64,000 nt of DNA, from assembly GCF_013248975.1 (NCBI RefSeq), contig NZ_JABRWH010000001.1, forward strand, positions 1,054,001-1,118,000. Direction: 5' to 3'. The stretch is from Neobacillus endophyticus (GTDB lineage: Bacteria > Bacillota > Bacilli > Bacillales > Cytobacillaceae). The notes below the pieces were generated by a model. That model was not told the DNA's origin, did no database searches, and was given only the letters and a program-made list of their open reading frames with translations. This document shows, piece after piece, positions 1 to 8,861 of this stretch (position 1 is its first letter; every line of letters begins with the position of its first letter). A program made the position numbers and the translations under genes.

Positions 1-1215
1 GTATCCGCCTTCTATTCGGACTGGGCAGCTCGATTTTTCCTCCTTGTTGTCCGTATCCAGCATCTATTCGGACTGGTGCGCTCGATTTCTCCTCCTTTCT
101 GTCCGTATCCGCCTTCTATTCGGACTGGGCAGCTCGGTTTCTCCTCTTAGCTGTCCTTATCCAGCATCTATTCGGACTGGTGCGCTCGATTTCTCCTCCT
201 TGCTGTCCGTATCCGCCTTCTATTCGGACTGGGCAGCTCGGTTTCTCCTCTTAGCTGTCCTTATCCATCATCTATTCGGACTGGTGCTCTCGATTTCTCC
301 TCCCTGCTGTCCGTATCCGCCTTCTATTCGGACTGGGCGGCTCGGTTTCTCCTCCCTGCTGTCCGTATCCGCCTTCTATTCGGACTGGGCAACTAGGTTT
401 CTCCTCTTAGCTGTCCTTATCCAGCATTTATTCGGACCGGGACACTCGATTTCTCCTCCTTTCTGTCCGTATCCGCCTTCTATTCGGACTGGTGCGCTCG
501 ATTTCTCCTCCTTTCTGTCCGTATCCGCCTTCTATTCGGACTGGGCAGCTCGGTTTCTCCTCTTAGCTGTCCTTATCCAGCATCTATTCGGACTGGTGCG
601 CTCGATTTCTCCTCCCTGCTGTCCGTATCCGCCTTCTATTCGGACTGGGCGGCTCGGTTTCTCCCCATAGCTGTCCTTATCCAGCATCTATTCGGACTGG
701 GACACTCAGTTTCTCCTCCTTTCTGTCCGTATCCGCCTTCTATTCGGACTGGTGGGCTCGGTTTCTCCTCCTTTCTGTCCTTATTCAGCATCTATTCGGA
801 CTGGAGCGCTCGATTTCTCCTCCTTTCTGTCCGTATCCGCCTTCTATTCGGACTGGGCAGCTCGGTTTCTCCTCTTAGCTGTCCTTATCCAGCATCTATT
901 CGGACTGGAGCGCTCGATTTCTCCTCCCTGCTGTCCCTATCCGCCTTCTATTCGGACTGGGCGGCTCGGTTTCTCCCCATAGCTGTCCTTATCCAGCATC
1001 TATTCGGACTGGGACACTCAGTTTCTCCTCCTTGCTGTCCTTATCCGCCTTCTATTCGGAATGGGCAGCTCGGTTTCTCCTCTTAGCTGTCCTTATCCAG
1101 CATCTATTCGGACTGGGACTCTCGGTTTCTCCTCCTTGCTGTCCGTATCCGCCATCTATTCAGACATGGCAACTCGGTTTCCTCTGCTAGCTGTCCGTAC
1201 CCGACCTTGTTTAGG
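1..1215. repeat. 52-bp tandem repeat array 1 (about 23 copies, cut by window start)
   Basis: The core TCTATTCGGACTGG recurs at 11, 63, 115 and 167 and onward, so the period is exactly 52 bp. Two unit types tend to alternate. One has 'cttctattcggactgggc' followed by the ctcttagctgtcctt tail. The other has 'catctattcggactggtg' followed by the ctttctgtccgt tail. This gives an approximate 104-bp higher-order unit. Many units carry GTCCG ... CGGAC inverted arms. The last copies, near 1130-1215, are degenerate. Long reading frames through the array exist only because three 52-bp units equal 156 bp; I do not consider them coding. The array lies just upstream of the GGDEF-EAL gene at 1317. Confidence 0.95.
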
Positions 1216-1316
1216 ACATTGGTCCAATTCACCTAACCCGTAATAAACCATATTGTTTATGTTTAAACTAACAAGTAGCACATTATTTAATACATCTTCT
1301 TGAAGGGAATATTTTT

Positions 1317-3875
1317 ATGGGTTATAAAGGAAGAACAATTGCCATTTTATTCGTCATAATTTGCGAATTTATTTTTACTTTTTTAGATATACAACAACAT
1401 AATCAGGTCACTTCCTTCGAAATAAGTTTGACAGTTCTAATACTGATCCCCATGTATTTCTTTGGGCTCCAGTATGATAAAGCACGATATTACGCCAATG
1501 AATTAAAAGACCTCTTTGAAAACAATCATATTATGCTTTGGAAATGGGAAAGCAAAACCAACTCAGCCATTGTATCCAGCGGCTGCGAACAAATATATGG
1601 ATTTAGCAGTAAGGATTTTCTAAATGATGGTCTCTTATGGTTGAAGGCCGTTTACAAAAAGGATACAAAAATTGCTCAGGAATTTGAAAAAGAAACACTT
1701 CAGGGTAAAAGCTTTTCCGCACAGTATCGAATTGTGGATCAAAGCGGGAAAATAAAATGGATCCAAAATATGGCTGACCCTGTTTTTGATAAGACTGGGA
1801 AATTCATCAAAATCAGTGGTGTCACCATCGATATCACAAAGCAAAAGGAACAGGATATTAATTATAAAAATTTAATTGAGGTTTCCCCTATTGCCATGAT
1901 GATTTTAAAAAATGATGAAATCTTAAATATGAATAAAGAAGGCTTAAAATTAGTTGGGGCCGATTCGTTGGAACAGGTGATCGGCAAAAAAGTGAATACC
2001 TTTTTTCCTGAAGAACAGCAAAATATCAATCAATTATTATTAGGAGAGCAAGACGCCTTGCCCTACCATGAATATAAATTAAAAAGAACGAATGGATCTA
2101 TTGTTGACGTGGAATCAACAGGGATTAAAACGATTTATGATGACGAAGAAACGATATTGGTGGTATTGAAAAATATCACCAAAGAGAAAAAAATGAAATT
2201 GAAATTGAAAGAAGCGGAAGAGAAATATCGCAGTATTTCAGAAGAATCACTGGTCGGAGTCTATATTTACGCAGATGGAAAAATCACGTATATCAACAAA
2301 GAAGTAGAAAGAATTCTTGGATACTCGCGGGAAGAAGTGCTCGAGATGGATGTCCTTGAATTGTTTGTTGAAAAGCAGCATGCTCTTGCAGCTAATAATA
2401 TTGAACGATTGCTTAACACGGAGACCCATTCCTTGACGGAAGATTTATTAATAAAAACGAAATCAGGAGAAATACGAGACGTTGAAATTAGGTCAGTTGT
2501 TACAACCTTCAACAATAAAAAAGCGATCATTGGAACCATCATCGATGTCACAAACGAAAAAAGAGTGGAAAATGAATTAAATATAGTGTTACAAGAGCTG
2601 CAAAATATGGCCTTTCACGATACATTAACAGGCCTTTTAAATCGAAATTCTCTTAATAGATATTTAGAAGAACAATTACAAGTCCTAAATCCAATAAAAG
2701 ATTCTCTATCTATTTTATTCATTGACTTTGACCGGTTTAAGAATATTAATGATACGTTAGGCCATAAGTATGGAGACCTAATGCTCCAAAAAGCCTCTGA
2801 AATTTTAGCATCCTGTGTTAACAACAAAGAACTGGTTTTTCGATACGGAGGGGACGAATTTGTCATTGCGTTAAACAAAACGAACGCTTCCGAAGCAGAA
2901 ATCATTGCACAAAATATCATTGAAAAGTTTTCAGACAGTATATTTTTAGATGAAATCGAAGTATTCACAACCCCGAGTATCGGAATAAGTGTCTTTCCAC
3001 ATGACGGAGGTAATACGGAAGAATTAATAAAAGCAGCTGATTTGGCCATGTATTTCGCCAAAGAAAGCGGTAAAAACAATTATAAGTTTTTTAACACATC
3101 CATCGGAGAAAGAATAAATAGAAGTAGTGTGATTGAAAGAGAATTGAGAAAGGCATTGAAGGAAAAACAATTTATTCTTTATTTCCAACCCAAAATAGAT
3201 CTTAAAACCAATCAAATCATTGGCTATGAATCATTAATCCGCTGGAATCATCCGGAAATGGGCATGATCCCGCCAAATGATTTTATTCCAATAGCCGAAG
3301 AAACTGGTTTAATCGCCAAATTAGGTGAATGGGTTTTAGAAGAAGCTTGTCAAAAAGTACAAGAACTCGGCAGGCAACTTCCCATCGCCATCAATATTTC
3401 AGTAAAACAATTTGCAGATGTCAATTTCGTGAAGAACACAAAAGAAATCATTGAAAAAACTCACTGCCATCCGTCTTTATTAGAATTCGAAATCACCGAA
3501 AGTATCATGCAGGACGTGTTTTCGAGCATAAAGATTGTGAAAGAACTGAAAGAAATGGGCATCAAAATTTCCATGGATGACTTCGGAACAGGCTATTCCA
3601 ATTTAAGCATTCTAAATGAAATGGATCTCGACATATTAAAAATAGATCGCTCTTTTGTAAAAAAAATGACCGATAATGAAAAATCTCTTTCACTCGTGAA
3701 AACCATTATCACTATGGGCCATAGTTTAGGATTTGAAATTGTGGCAGAAGGAATTGAAACATTAGAACAGCTGGAATTATTAAAACAATTTGAATGCGAT
3801 ATCGGACAAGGCTACTATTTTAACCCGCCACTGCCATTTAATGAAATTATGAAACAAGACTCTTTCAACACCTGA
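1317..3875 (+). CDS. Membrane-anchored PAS-PAS-PAS-GGDEF-EAL cyclic-di-GMP enzyme
   Basis: An 852-aa protein with two N-terminal membrane segments (about residues 8-25 and 34-53). Three PAS modules follow (about 65-175, 180-290 and 300-415), then a GGDEF domain with intact GGDEF at residues 511-515, and an EAL domain. The EAL signature reads YESLIRWNHP (catalytic Glu about 638). DDFGTGYS, KIDRSFV, VAEGIET and GQGYYF motifs are all present. By family knowledge it could both make and hydrolyse c-di-GMP; which activity dominates cannot be read from sequence. The ribosome site GAAGGGA precedes ATG. Its N-terminus resembles that of the GGDEF-EAL protein at 50286-52229 (both have a ...KARY segment after the second helix), suggesting paralogy. 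Unlike that gene, it has no c-di-GMP riboswitch upstream. Confidence 0.93.
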   Translation: MGYKGRTIAILFVIICEFIFTFLDIQQHNQVTSFEISLTVLILIPMYFFGLQYDKARYYANELKDLFENNHIMLWKWESKTNSAIVSSGCEQIYGFSSKDFLNDGLLWLKAVYKKDTKIAQEFEKETLQGKSFSAQYRIVDQSGKIKWIQNMADPVFDKTGKFIKISGVTIDITKQKEQDINYKNLIEVSPIAMMILKNDEILNMNKEGLKLVGADSLEQVIGKKVNTFFPEEQQNINQLLLGEQDALPYHEYKLKRTNGSIVDVESTGIKTIYDDEETILVVLKNITKEKKMKLKLKEAEEKYRSISEESLVGVYIYADGKITYINKEVERILGYSREEVLEMDVLELFVEKQHALAANNIERLLNTETHSLTEDLLIKTKSGEIRDVEIRSVVTTFNNKKAIIGTIIDVTNEKRVENELNIVLQELQNMAFHDTLTGLLNRNSLNRYLEEQLQVLNPIKDSLSILFIDFDRFKNINDTLGHKYGDLMLQKASEILASCVNNKELVFRYGGDEFVIALNKTNASEAEIIAQNIIEKFSDSIFLDEIEVFTTPSIGISVFPHDGGNTEELIKAADLAMYFAKESGKNNYKFFNTSIGERINRSSVIERELRKALKEKQFILYFQPKIDLKTNQIIGYESLIRWNHPEMGMIPPNDFIPIAEETGLIAKLGEWVLEEACQKVQELGRQLPIAINISVKQFADVNFVKNTKEIIEKTHCHPSLLEFEITESIMQDVFSSIKIVKELKEMGIKISMDDFGTGYSNLSILNEMDLDILKIDRSFVKKMTDNEKSLSLVKTIITMGHSLGFEIVAEGIETLEQLELLKQFECDIGQGYYFNPPLPFNEIMKQDSFNT

Positions 3876-3902
3876 ATCATCTTCAGGTGTATTTTGTTTT
3901 CC
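3866..3902 (+). terminator. Intrinsic terminator of the GGDEF-EAL gene
   Basis: ACACCTGAA and TTCAGGTGT form a 9-bp stem around a short loop, followed by ATTTTGTTTT. The hairpin overlaps the stop codon region and separates this gene from the convergent Crp/Fnr gene. Confidence 0.85.
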
Positions 3903-3906
3903 ACTG

Positions 3907-4578
3907 TTATTCATTCTTTAGCATTTTGGCAAGTTCAATTAGTGCTCCTGGCTCCAGAATGCGATAACTGCGTCCTTCCTTTTGCAAAAAACCTTTATCA
4001 CAGAACTGCGCAAGGACATGCAATAAATGGCGATAGGATACTCCTAGAAAGTCGCAAACCATGACGTGTTTTTCTTTATAGACCTCTTCATCCGCTGTTT
4101 GCAAAATGAAATCTGCCAATCGATTTTCAAGTGGAAAGGCAAGACTTTGCGAATACTTTGCTGCCATTTGAGTGGCTTTAACACTTAAGAACTTGGTCAG
4201 TTCCCTTAGGAAGATCACATCTTCCAGCATTTGATCACGGCAGCGGTGAAGCGGCAAAGCCAAGCAAATAGTCTTCGTCAAAGCTTGAATGCCTTTTGTA
4301 TAGTACACCTCATTTAATAATTCCATTTCCCCAATATAGTCATTGGCATTGATAAAATTAATCAAGGAAACTTTCCCATTCTGGTGCGTTACATAAATTT
4401 TCGCTTTTCCTTCCATGACATAAAATAAAAAATCCGGCCGCATACCTTCTTGAATAATCCACTCATCCCGTTTATACTCATGCACTTCGATCAACTCTTC
4501 CACCGGAAAAGAAAATAAATGGGCAATGGAGTGTTCTTCTAAATAGCGCTGCTTTTTCTTATTTTTATAAATTTCCAT
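3907..4578 (-). CDS. Crp/Fnr-family transcription regulator (YeiL-like)
   Basis: A 223-aa protein. It has an N-terminal cyclic-nucleotide-binding-type beta-barrel (about 25-130, with FLFYVMEGKAKIYV and NDYIGEMELL) and a C-terminal winged-helix (about 150-220, recognition region FLGVSYRHLLHVLAQF). It lacks the cysteine cluster of oxygen-sensing Fnr, so the effector is unknown. It is divergent from an MFS gene across an 82-bp gap and may regulate it. A second member of the same subfamily is encoded at 55143-55832, where the matching segment reads LIGTSHRHLNRVIGQF; both contain the S-x-RHL signature typical of YeiL-like regulators. Confidence 0.88.
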   Translation of the reverse strand: MEIYKNKKKQRYLEEHSIAHLFSFPVEELIEVHEYKRDEWIIQEGMRPDFLFYVMEGKAKIYVTHQNGKVSLINFINANDYIGEMELLNEVYYTKGIQALTKTICLALPLHRCRDQMLEDVIFLRELTKFLSVKATQMAAKYSQSLAFPLENRLADFILQTADEEVYKEKHVMVCDFLGVSYRHLLHVLAQFCDKGFLQKEGRSYRILEPGALIELAKMLKNE

Positions 4579-4596
4579 CTTTCACCTCAAAAAAAT

Positions 4597-4610
4597 ATGA
4601 GATATCTCCT
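4597..4610. promoter_or_regulatory. Palindrome in the crp/MFS divergent gap
   Basis: GAGATATCTC (4599-4608) is a perfect 10-bp palindrome inside TGAGATATCTCC, midway between the divergent starts. It could be an operator for the adjacent Crp/Fnr protein. A longer palindrome with the same TGAG start lies upstream of the operon containing the paralogous regulator (54618-54631). Short and unproven. Confidence 0.35.
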
Positions 4611-4660
4611 ATTATTGCACGGCTCTCCATGTTATTCTGCAAACATTGGAGGGATTTTGA

Positions 4661-5842
4661 ATGAACTCACAACGCTGGATGAGTCGGCAATTTTTTTGTT
4701 TTTTTATGACTTGGGGCATCTTTCTTCCCTATTGGACGGGGTGGATGATTCATACAAAAGGAGTTACGATTTCTGAAGCCAGTTTGATCATGAGTTTGGG
4801 ACTGGCTGCACGAGGACTTTCCACATTAGTGGTGTTTCCTTATTTTTCAGAGAGATTCAGCAGTAAAACGTTACTAAATGGGATGGCCTTCGGTACCTTG
4901 CTTGCCATTCTATGCTGTATTCCGGCAAGTTCCTTTGCCAGCTTGCTTGCAGCAACGTTACTTTTGCATATTTTCTACCCAACATTAATGCCTGCTTTGG
5001 ACAGCGCAGCGGGTGTCCTTGTGCAAAGCAATCAATTGAAACATTACGGGAAGAGCCGTTCTTGGGGATCGATCGGGTTTGTGGCGGCTGGAATGGTCTT
5101 GTCCATCTTTACAGGAGCGCTTGGTGATCACGTCATTTTATGGGCATTATTACTCGGTACTGCTGTTTTTGTGGTCCTTAGTTTAACGCGTGCACCCGTT
5201 GTTTTATCTGAAAAGCCGCAAACAGATCCTGCAAAAAAAGGCGGGATGATGAAATTATTTCATATTAAACACTTTGGCTTGGTGCTTGTCATCGTGATTT
5301 TACTTCAGGCTGCACACGCGGCTTACTACAGCTACGGCTACATTTTTTTACAAAGTATCCATGCACCGAAATATTTGATTGGTGTGATTCTGAACATTGC
5401 CGTACTCGCTGAAATCCTGTTCTTCACCATCGCGGATCGCCGCTTTCATTCATTTTCAGTTGGTACTTTACTGGCGCTTGCTGCCCTTGGTTCAACGGTA
5501 AGATGGATATTAGTGTTTGCCTTTCCGAATGTCATCGTTTTCTGTCTTGCCCAAACATTGCATTCATGCTCATTTGCGATGGGGCATTATTCCTTTATGA
5601 AATACTTAATCAAACACATCCCCCATGCGCAAATTCCTAAAGCACAAGGGATGTATTCCGCACTGGCCCTTAGCTGGAGTACAGCGGTGTTCACGATTTT
5701 GGGCGGCTATTTATATGAAATCGAGCCAAGATACGCCTTTATCGGAATGATCATTTGCACCATTCCATCTATGCTGCTGGCACTGGTATATCGGAAATGG
5801 GAGAATAAAAAAGAAGCAGGTGCGGTCCAATTAGCCCGATGA
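4661..5842 (+). CDS. MFS transporter, HcaT/YwbF-like
   Basis: A 393-aa protein with about twelve hydrophobic segments. It starts at ATG after GGAGGGATTTTG. The N-terminal QFFCFFMTWGIFLPYW and the loop YGKSRSWGSIGF fit the MFS_1-like group that includes phenylpropionate permease HcaT and B. subtilis YwbF. Substrate cannot be assigned. It is divergent from a Crp/Fnr regulator, a pairing that usually means the regulator controls the transporter. The 3' end lies 47 bp from the convergent ArsR gene. Confidence 0.85.
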   Translation: MNSQRWMSRQFFCFFMTWGIFLPYWTGWMIHTKGVTISEASLIMSLGLAARGLSTLVVFPYFSERFSSKTLLNGMAFGTLLAILCCIPASSFASLLAATLLLHIFYPTLMPALDSAAGVLVQSNQLKHYGKSRSWGSIGFVAAGMVLSIFTGALGDHVILWALLLGTAVFVVLSLTRAPVVLSEKPQTDPAKKGGMMKLFHIKHFGLVLVIVILLQAAHAAYYSYGYIFLQSIHAPKYLIGVILNIAVLAEILFFTIADRRFHSFSVGTLLALAALGSTVRWILVFAFPNVIVFCLAQTLHSCSFAMGHYSFMKYLIKHIPHAQIPKAQGMYSALALSWSTAVFTILGGYLYEIEPRYAFIGMIICTIPSMLLALVYRKWENKKEAGAVQLAR

Positions 5843-5888
5843 AAATCGCGTGTACGAACTCTTTCTAAAAATGCGGACACGATCGAGT

Positions 5889-6197
5889 TTATAGACTGCA
5901 CTCCTGTTCTACGATCTCAATCAGCTGCTTCAATTGCTCTACACTTTGGTTTAATGAAAGAGAATAATAGCGCTGGGTGCCTTTTTGTTCAATTTTGACG
6001 AGATAGACATCCCGCATGATTTTTAAATGATGAGAAATTGCCGGGCGCGATAAATTCGACTGCTCGGCTATTTCATTTACACTTAACGGTTCCCGTTCTG
6101 CCAGCAAAAGAATAATATCCTGCCTGGCAGGGTCACTTAAAGCGTTAAACAATGGTATACACGATCTAAATACATCAATAGCCTGTTTCGATGACAT
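5889..6197 (-). CDS. ArsR-family winged-helix repressor
   Basis: A 102-aa protein with the ArsR fold: FNALSDPARQDIILLLAE, then helix-turn-helix SVNEIAEQSNLSRPAISHHLKIM at about residues 38-61, then the wing VKIEQKGTQRYYSL. The metal-binding ELCVC motif of ArsR/SmtB is absent, and the only cysteines are near the ends, so metal sensing is unlikely. The start ATG follows AAGGAGATCAAATAAGTT. It is the second gene of a two-gene unit, 30 bp after the SDR gene. A perfect 20-bp palindrome upstream of that unit (7058-7077) is its probable operator. Confidence 0.92.
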   Translation of the reverse strand: MSSKQAIDVFRSCIPLFNALSDPARQDIILLLAEREPLSVNEIAEQSNLSRPAISHHLKIMRDVYLVKIEQKGTQRYYSLSLNQSVEQLKQLIEIVEQECSL

Positions 6198-6227
6198 AAC
6201 TTATTTGATCTCCTTGTTAATAGAAAA

Positions 6228-6992
6228 TTACTTTTCACGTGCGACATATTTTGCGATTTTAGCAGCAAGGCTCCTTGGTAAAAATTTCGCACTATAGGCA
6301 CCTGCCTTATTTAATCCACCTGTAATAACAACTCGTTTCCCGCTCATCATGGCTTCATAACCTTTTTGAGCCACGATATCGGAGGACATGGCGTTGCTGA
6401 ACATTTTTGTTCCTTCGACATTGGCTATTGAAGCAAAATTCGTTTTCGTTGCACCGGGACAAAGGGTTGTAACCGTGACTCCGCTTCCGTTTAACTCTTC
6501 CACTAATGCTTCTGAAAACGATAGAACAAAAGCCTTTGTAGCATAATAAACGGCCATTAAAGGCCCCGGTTGAAAGGCCGCCGTACTCGCAACATTCAAG
6601 ATTCTTCCGTGATTCTTCCGTTTGAACCCAGGTAAGAAATAATAGGTCAATTCTGTTAAAGCAGTAATGTTTAACTGAATCATTTCTGTTTGTTTATGGA
6701 TGTCTAATTCATCAAACTTGCCCATTAACCCAAATCCAGCGTTGTTCACTAAAATATCGATATCGATCTGCTTATCTTCCATTTCCCGAAATACTTCTTT
6801 TGCCGCTCCCGCTATGCTCAAATCTTTAGCAATGACCGTCACTTGAATATTAGAGAATGTCTGCTTAATTTCCTCCAGTTTTTGTTGATTCCTTGCAACC
6901 AAAACCAGATCAAAGCCATCTTTGGATAACAATTTGACAAATTCATATCCTAAACCGCTGGTTGCTCCTGTAATTAAAGCTGTCTTTTTCAC
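6228..6992 (-). CDS. Short-chain dehydrogenase/reductase
   Basis: A classical SDR of 254 aa from the GTG start at 6990-6992, preceded by GGAGGACTGAGTGT. An upstream ATG at 7043 would add an unlikely leader. Cofactor motif TGATSGLG, structural NNAG and catalytic S...YYATK are all visible. It resembles YqjQ/DltE-type dehydrogenases with a hydrophobic mid-domain; the substrate is unknown. It is cotranscribed with the ArsR repressor downstream, implying induction by a small molecule. Confidence 0.88.
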   Translation of the reverse strand: MKKTALITGATSGLGYEFVKLLSKDGFDLVLVARNQQKLEEIKQTFSNIQVTVIAKDLSIAGAAKEVFREMEDKQIDIDILVNNAGFGLMGKFDELDIHKQTEMIQLNITALTELTYYFLPGFKRKNHGRILNVASTAAFQPGPLMAVYYATKAFVLSFSEALVEELNGSGVTVTTLCPGATKTNFASIANVEGTKMFSNAMSSDIVAQKGYEAMMSGKRVVITGGLNKAGAYSAKFLPRSLAAKIAKYVAREK

Positions 6993-7057
6993 ACACTCAG
7001 TCCTCCATAATGGAATTATAAAATTTATTTTCGGAAAAATCATGTTATGATCTTTAA

Positions 7058-7077
7058 ATGTTTAAACGTTTAAACAT
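7058..7077. promoter_or_regulatory. Perfect 20-bp palindrome, probable ArsR operator
   Basis: ATGTTTAAACGTTTAAACAT is a perfect inverted repeat located about 66 bp upstream of the SDR GTG start. Position and symmetry fit an operator for the dimeric ArsR-type protein encoded in the same unit. Confidence 0.7.
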
Positions 7078-7183
7078 ATAATAATTGAGCGCTTCTATAG
7101 TGTCAACTTTTTTATAAATTACCTGGGCAATTCCGTTGTACGAAGTAACCGGGATTTCTGACAATTTTTTTCTTTTCTACGAT

Positions 7184-7289
7184 CTATTGTTTGAAGTAGA
7201 CGGAATGGGTTGTCACTCCTGCAACCGGAGCATATTTCATTTAGTCAAGCAATTTGATTTATGTTCGCAAAATCGATATATAGCTTCAT
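7184..7289 (-). pseudogene. Decayed 5' fragment of a transaldolase-like fructose-6-phosphate aldolase gene
   Basis: A good ribosome site (AAAGGAG, 8 nt) precedes ATG at 7287-7289. The first residues read MKLYIDFANINQIA, close to the conserved start of TalC/Fsa aldolases (M-K-x-x-I-D-T-A-N-I). The frame then stops at TGA. A frameshifted continuation reads KYAPVAGVTTHSVYF, matching the family's following motif (AGVTTNPSL). After TAG at 7184-7186 nothing recognisable remains. The fragment follows srlB and its terminator, at a position where a sugar-phosphate aldolase would fit in a hexitol operon. Probably a dead remnant after deletion. Confidence 0.72.
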
Positions 7290-7304
7290 TGTTACTTCTC
7301 CTTT

Positions 7305-7345
7305 AAAATAAAGGCTTAATCCATAATAGATTAAGCCTTTTTCTT
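7305..7345 (-). terminator. Terminator after srlB
   Basis: On the minus strand GGCTTAATC and GATTAAGCC pair around TATTATG and are followed by TTTATTTT. It lies between srlB and the aldolase remnant. Confidence 0.8.
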
Positions 7346-7352
7346 GTATTTA

Positions 7353-7730
7353 CTATTCACTTATAATCTTTAGTTTGGTGTCCAAATCAATGGATGGAAT
7401 ATCTTTATTTTCCAAATATAATGTTCCCGGCAGTTCTGGGGATGTAGATCCGTCAAAACGAAGGGTTATATGGCCTAATGTCGTTAGGTTTCTTTGAACG
7501 ACATCACCTACCGATGTAATGTTAAATTTTTCACCATTGATAAAGAGCTTTTGCCCTGCTTGGATCTCTCCGTCTGTCCCAACAACATCAATGTTATAGC
7601 AAAAATCCTTAAGTTCTTGAGGTGCTTCATCACCGAACAAAATAACCATCTTTTCTTCTAAAAAAGAATCTGCAAGTGTACCTATGCTCTTGATTTTGCT
7701 TTCATAAATTGTTTTCATACTAACTGGCAT
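7353..7730 (-). CDS. srlB: PTS glucitol/sorbitol-specific EIIA component
   Basis: A 125-aa protein with the family features LFGDEAPQEL(K)DFCY, GDVVQRNLTTLGHITLRFDG and PGTLYLE. By family knowledge, EIIA-Gut passes phosphate from HPr to the EIIB part of SrlE. The oddity is the active site. As I recall E. coli SrlB, the phosphorylated His lies in YCFIH(C)HGEL; here the aligned stretch reads FCYNIDVVGTDGEI, with Ile47 where His is expected. This may be an inactive or divergent EIIA, or the alignment may differ here. The start is M1 with a weak GAGAG site; M5 is possible. It is the last intact gene of the operon. Confidence 0.88.
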   Translation of the reverse strand: MPVSMKTIYESKIKSIGTLADSFLEEKMVILFGDEAPQELKDFCYNIDVVGTDGEIQAGQKLFINGEKFNITSVGDVVQRNLTTLGHITLRFDGSTSPELPGTLYLENKDIPSIDLDTKLKIISE

Positions 7731-7829
7731 CAGCTCTCGTTTTTGCCGCGCCTACCTCCAATACTCTAAATTCATGTAATAAGTATAGTTCATTCTCATT
7801 GTAAAAAAAGTGACAATCAATCGATTTTT

Positions 7830-8843
7830 TTAATGATAAAGTCCGAAACTAGCCAGCCATGCCACAATAACCCTCGGCACCCCTATTAAGAACCTGGAGT
7901 ACAAGACCGATGGCACCCCAACCTCAACCGTTTCAGCCTCGGCTTCTGCAAGACCTAATCCTACTGGGATGAAGTCACAGGCATTTTGTGTATTGATCGC
8001 AAACAATGCAGGCAGTGCTAAATGCGGCGGCACATTGCCCTTGCCGATTTCAACACCAATGAGTGTTCCGATTACCTGTGCGATGACAGCACCTGGTCCA
8101 AGTAAAGGAGATAAGAATGGCAGCGAACAAATAAAGCCGATCAAGACTAATCCCCAAATATTCCCTGCAAGTGGCGACATCAATTTGGCAAATACATTCC
8201 CAATTCCTGAACCTTGGATGATTCCGATTAGTAATGAAACAAAAGCCATGAACGGAATGATCGTATTAATCATGGTCTGAACGGCATCACGGCCTGCCTG
8301 ATAGAAGGTATTAATTACCTTTCCAGCACCAAGGCCGAACTTTGTGATAATACTTTTATTTTTACTTGCAGCCAAGGTTTGTGAAATTTTCTTATCCGCA
8401 CTATATTTGAAATCCCTTTCAGGATCTTGAATTTTTTCAGCCGATGCCGCTGTCTGGGCCTCCGCACCATTCACCAGCTGTATTTGATCAACATCAACAG
8501 CGGACACATAGATATCCTCTGTTATAAATTTAGCCAATGGCCCGCTCTTGCCTGTTGGCATAATATTTACGGTTGGAATTCGTTTTTGCGGATAAATTCC
8601 GCAGCGTAATGTTCCCCCGCAATCGATAATGGCCAGGGCAATTTCTGTTTCTGGAACTGAGGTTTGGAAACCATTAACTGGTACAGCCCCGGTAAGCTCG
8701 GCTATTTTATCCACGATTGCCGGTTTGGCACCGCCGCCAGTAATATAGACGATCTTATTTTTTTCTACAGTGGGGGTGACCGTTAAGGGGCCTCCGAAAC
8801 CGCCGCTGCCTTTGACAATTTTAATCGAACGATATTCTGTCAT
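7830..8843 (-). CDS. srlE: PTS glucitol/sorbitol-specific EIIBC component
   Basis: A 337-aa protein. The N-terminal EIIB part (about 1-130) contains [10 protein letters not shown] and [22 protein letters not shown], with conserved cysteines 75 and 81, one of which is the phosphocysteine in this family. The C-terminal part (about 180-337) is a membrane EIIC segment with [13 protein letters not shown] and a conserved [16 protein letters not shown] stretch. It partners with SrlA to import and phosphorylate glucitol. It follows srlA by 18 bp and is followed by srlB after about 99 bp. Confidence 0.95.
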   Translation of the reverse strand: MTEYRSIKIVKGSGGFGGPLTVTPTVEKNKIVYITGGGAKPAIVDKIAELTGAVPVNGFQTSVPETEIALAIIDCGGTLRCGIYPQKRIPTVNIMPTGKSGPLAKFITEDIYVSAVDVDQIQLVNGAEAQTAASAEKIQDPERDFKYSADKKISQTLAASKNKSIITKFGLGAGKVINTFYQAGRDAVQTMINTIIPFMAFVSLLIGIIQGSGIGNVFAKLMSPLAGNIWGLVLIGFICSLPFLSPLLGPGAVIAQVIGTLIGVEIGKGNVPPHLALPALFAINTQNACDFIPVGLGLAEAEAETVEVGVPSVLYSRFLIGVPRVIVAWLASFGLYH

Positions 8844-8861
8844 CTTTAACCCTCCCCTTTT

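Noticed and set aside
44..1243. Long open frames through the 52-bp array (up to 208 aa)
   Set aside because: They follow the 156-bp (3 x 52) periodicity, lack ribosome sites and have repetitive, family-less products.
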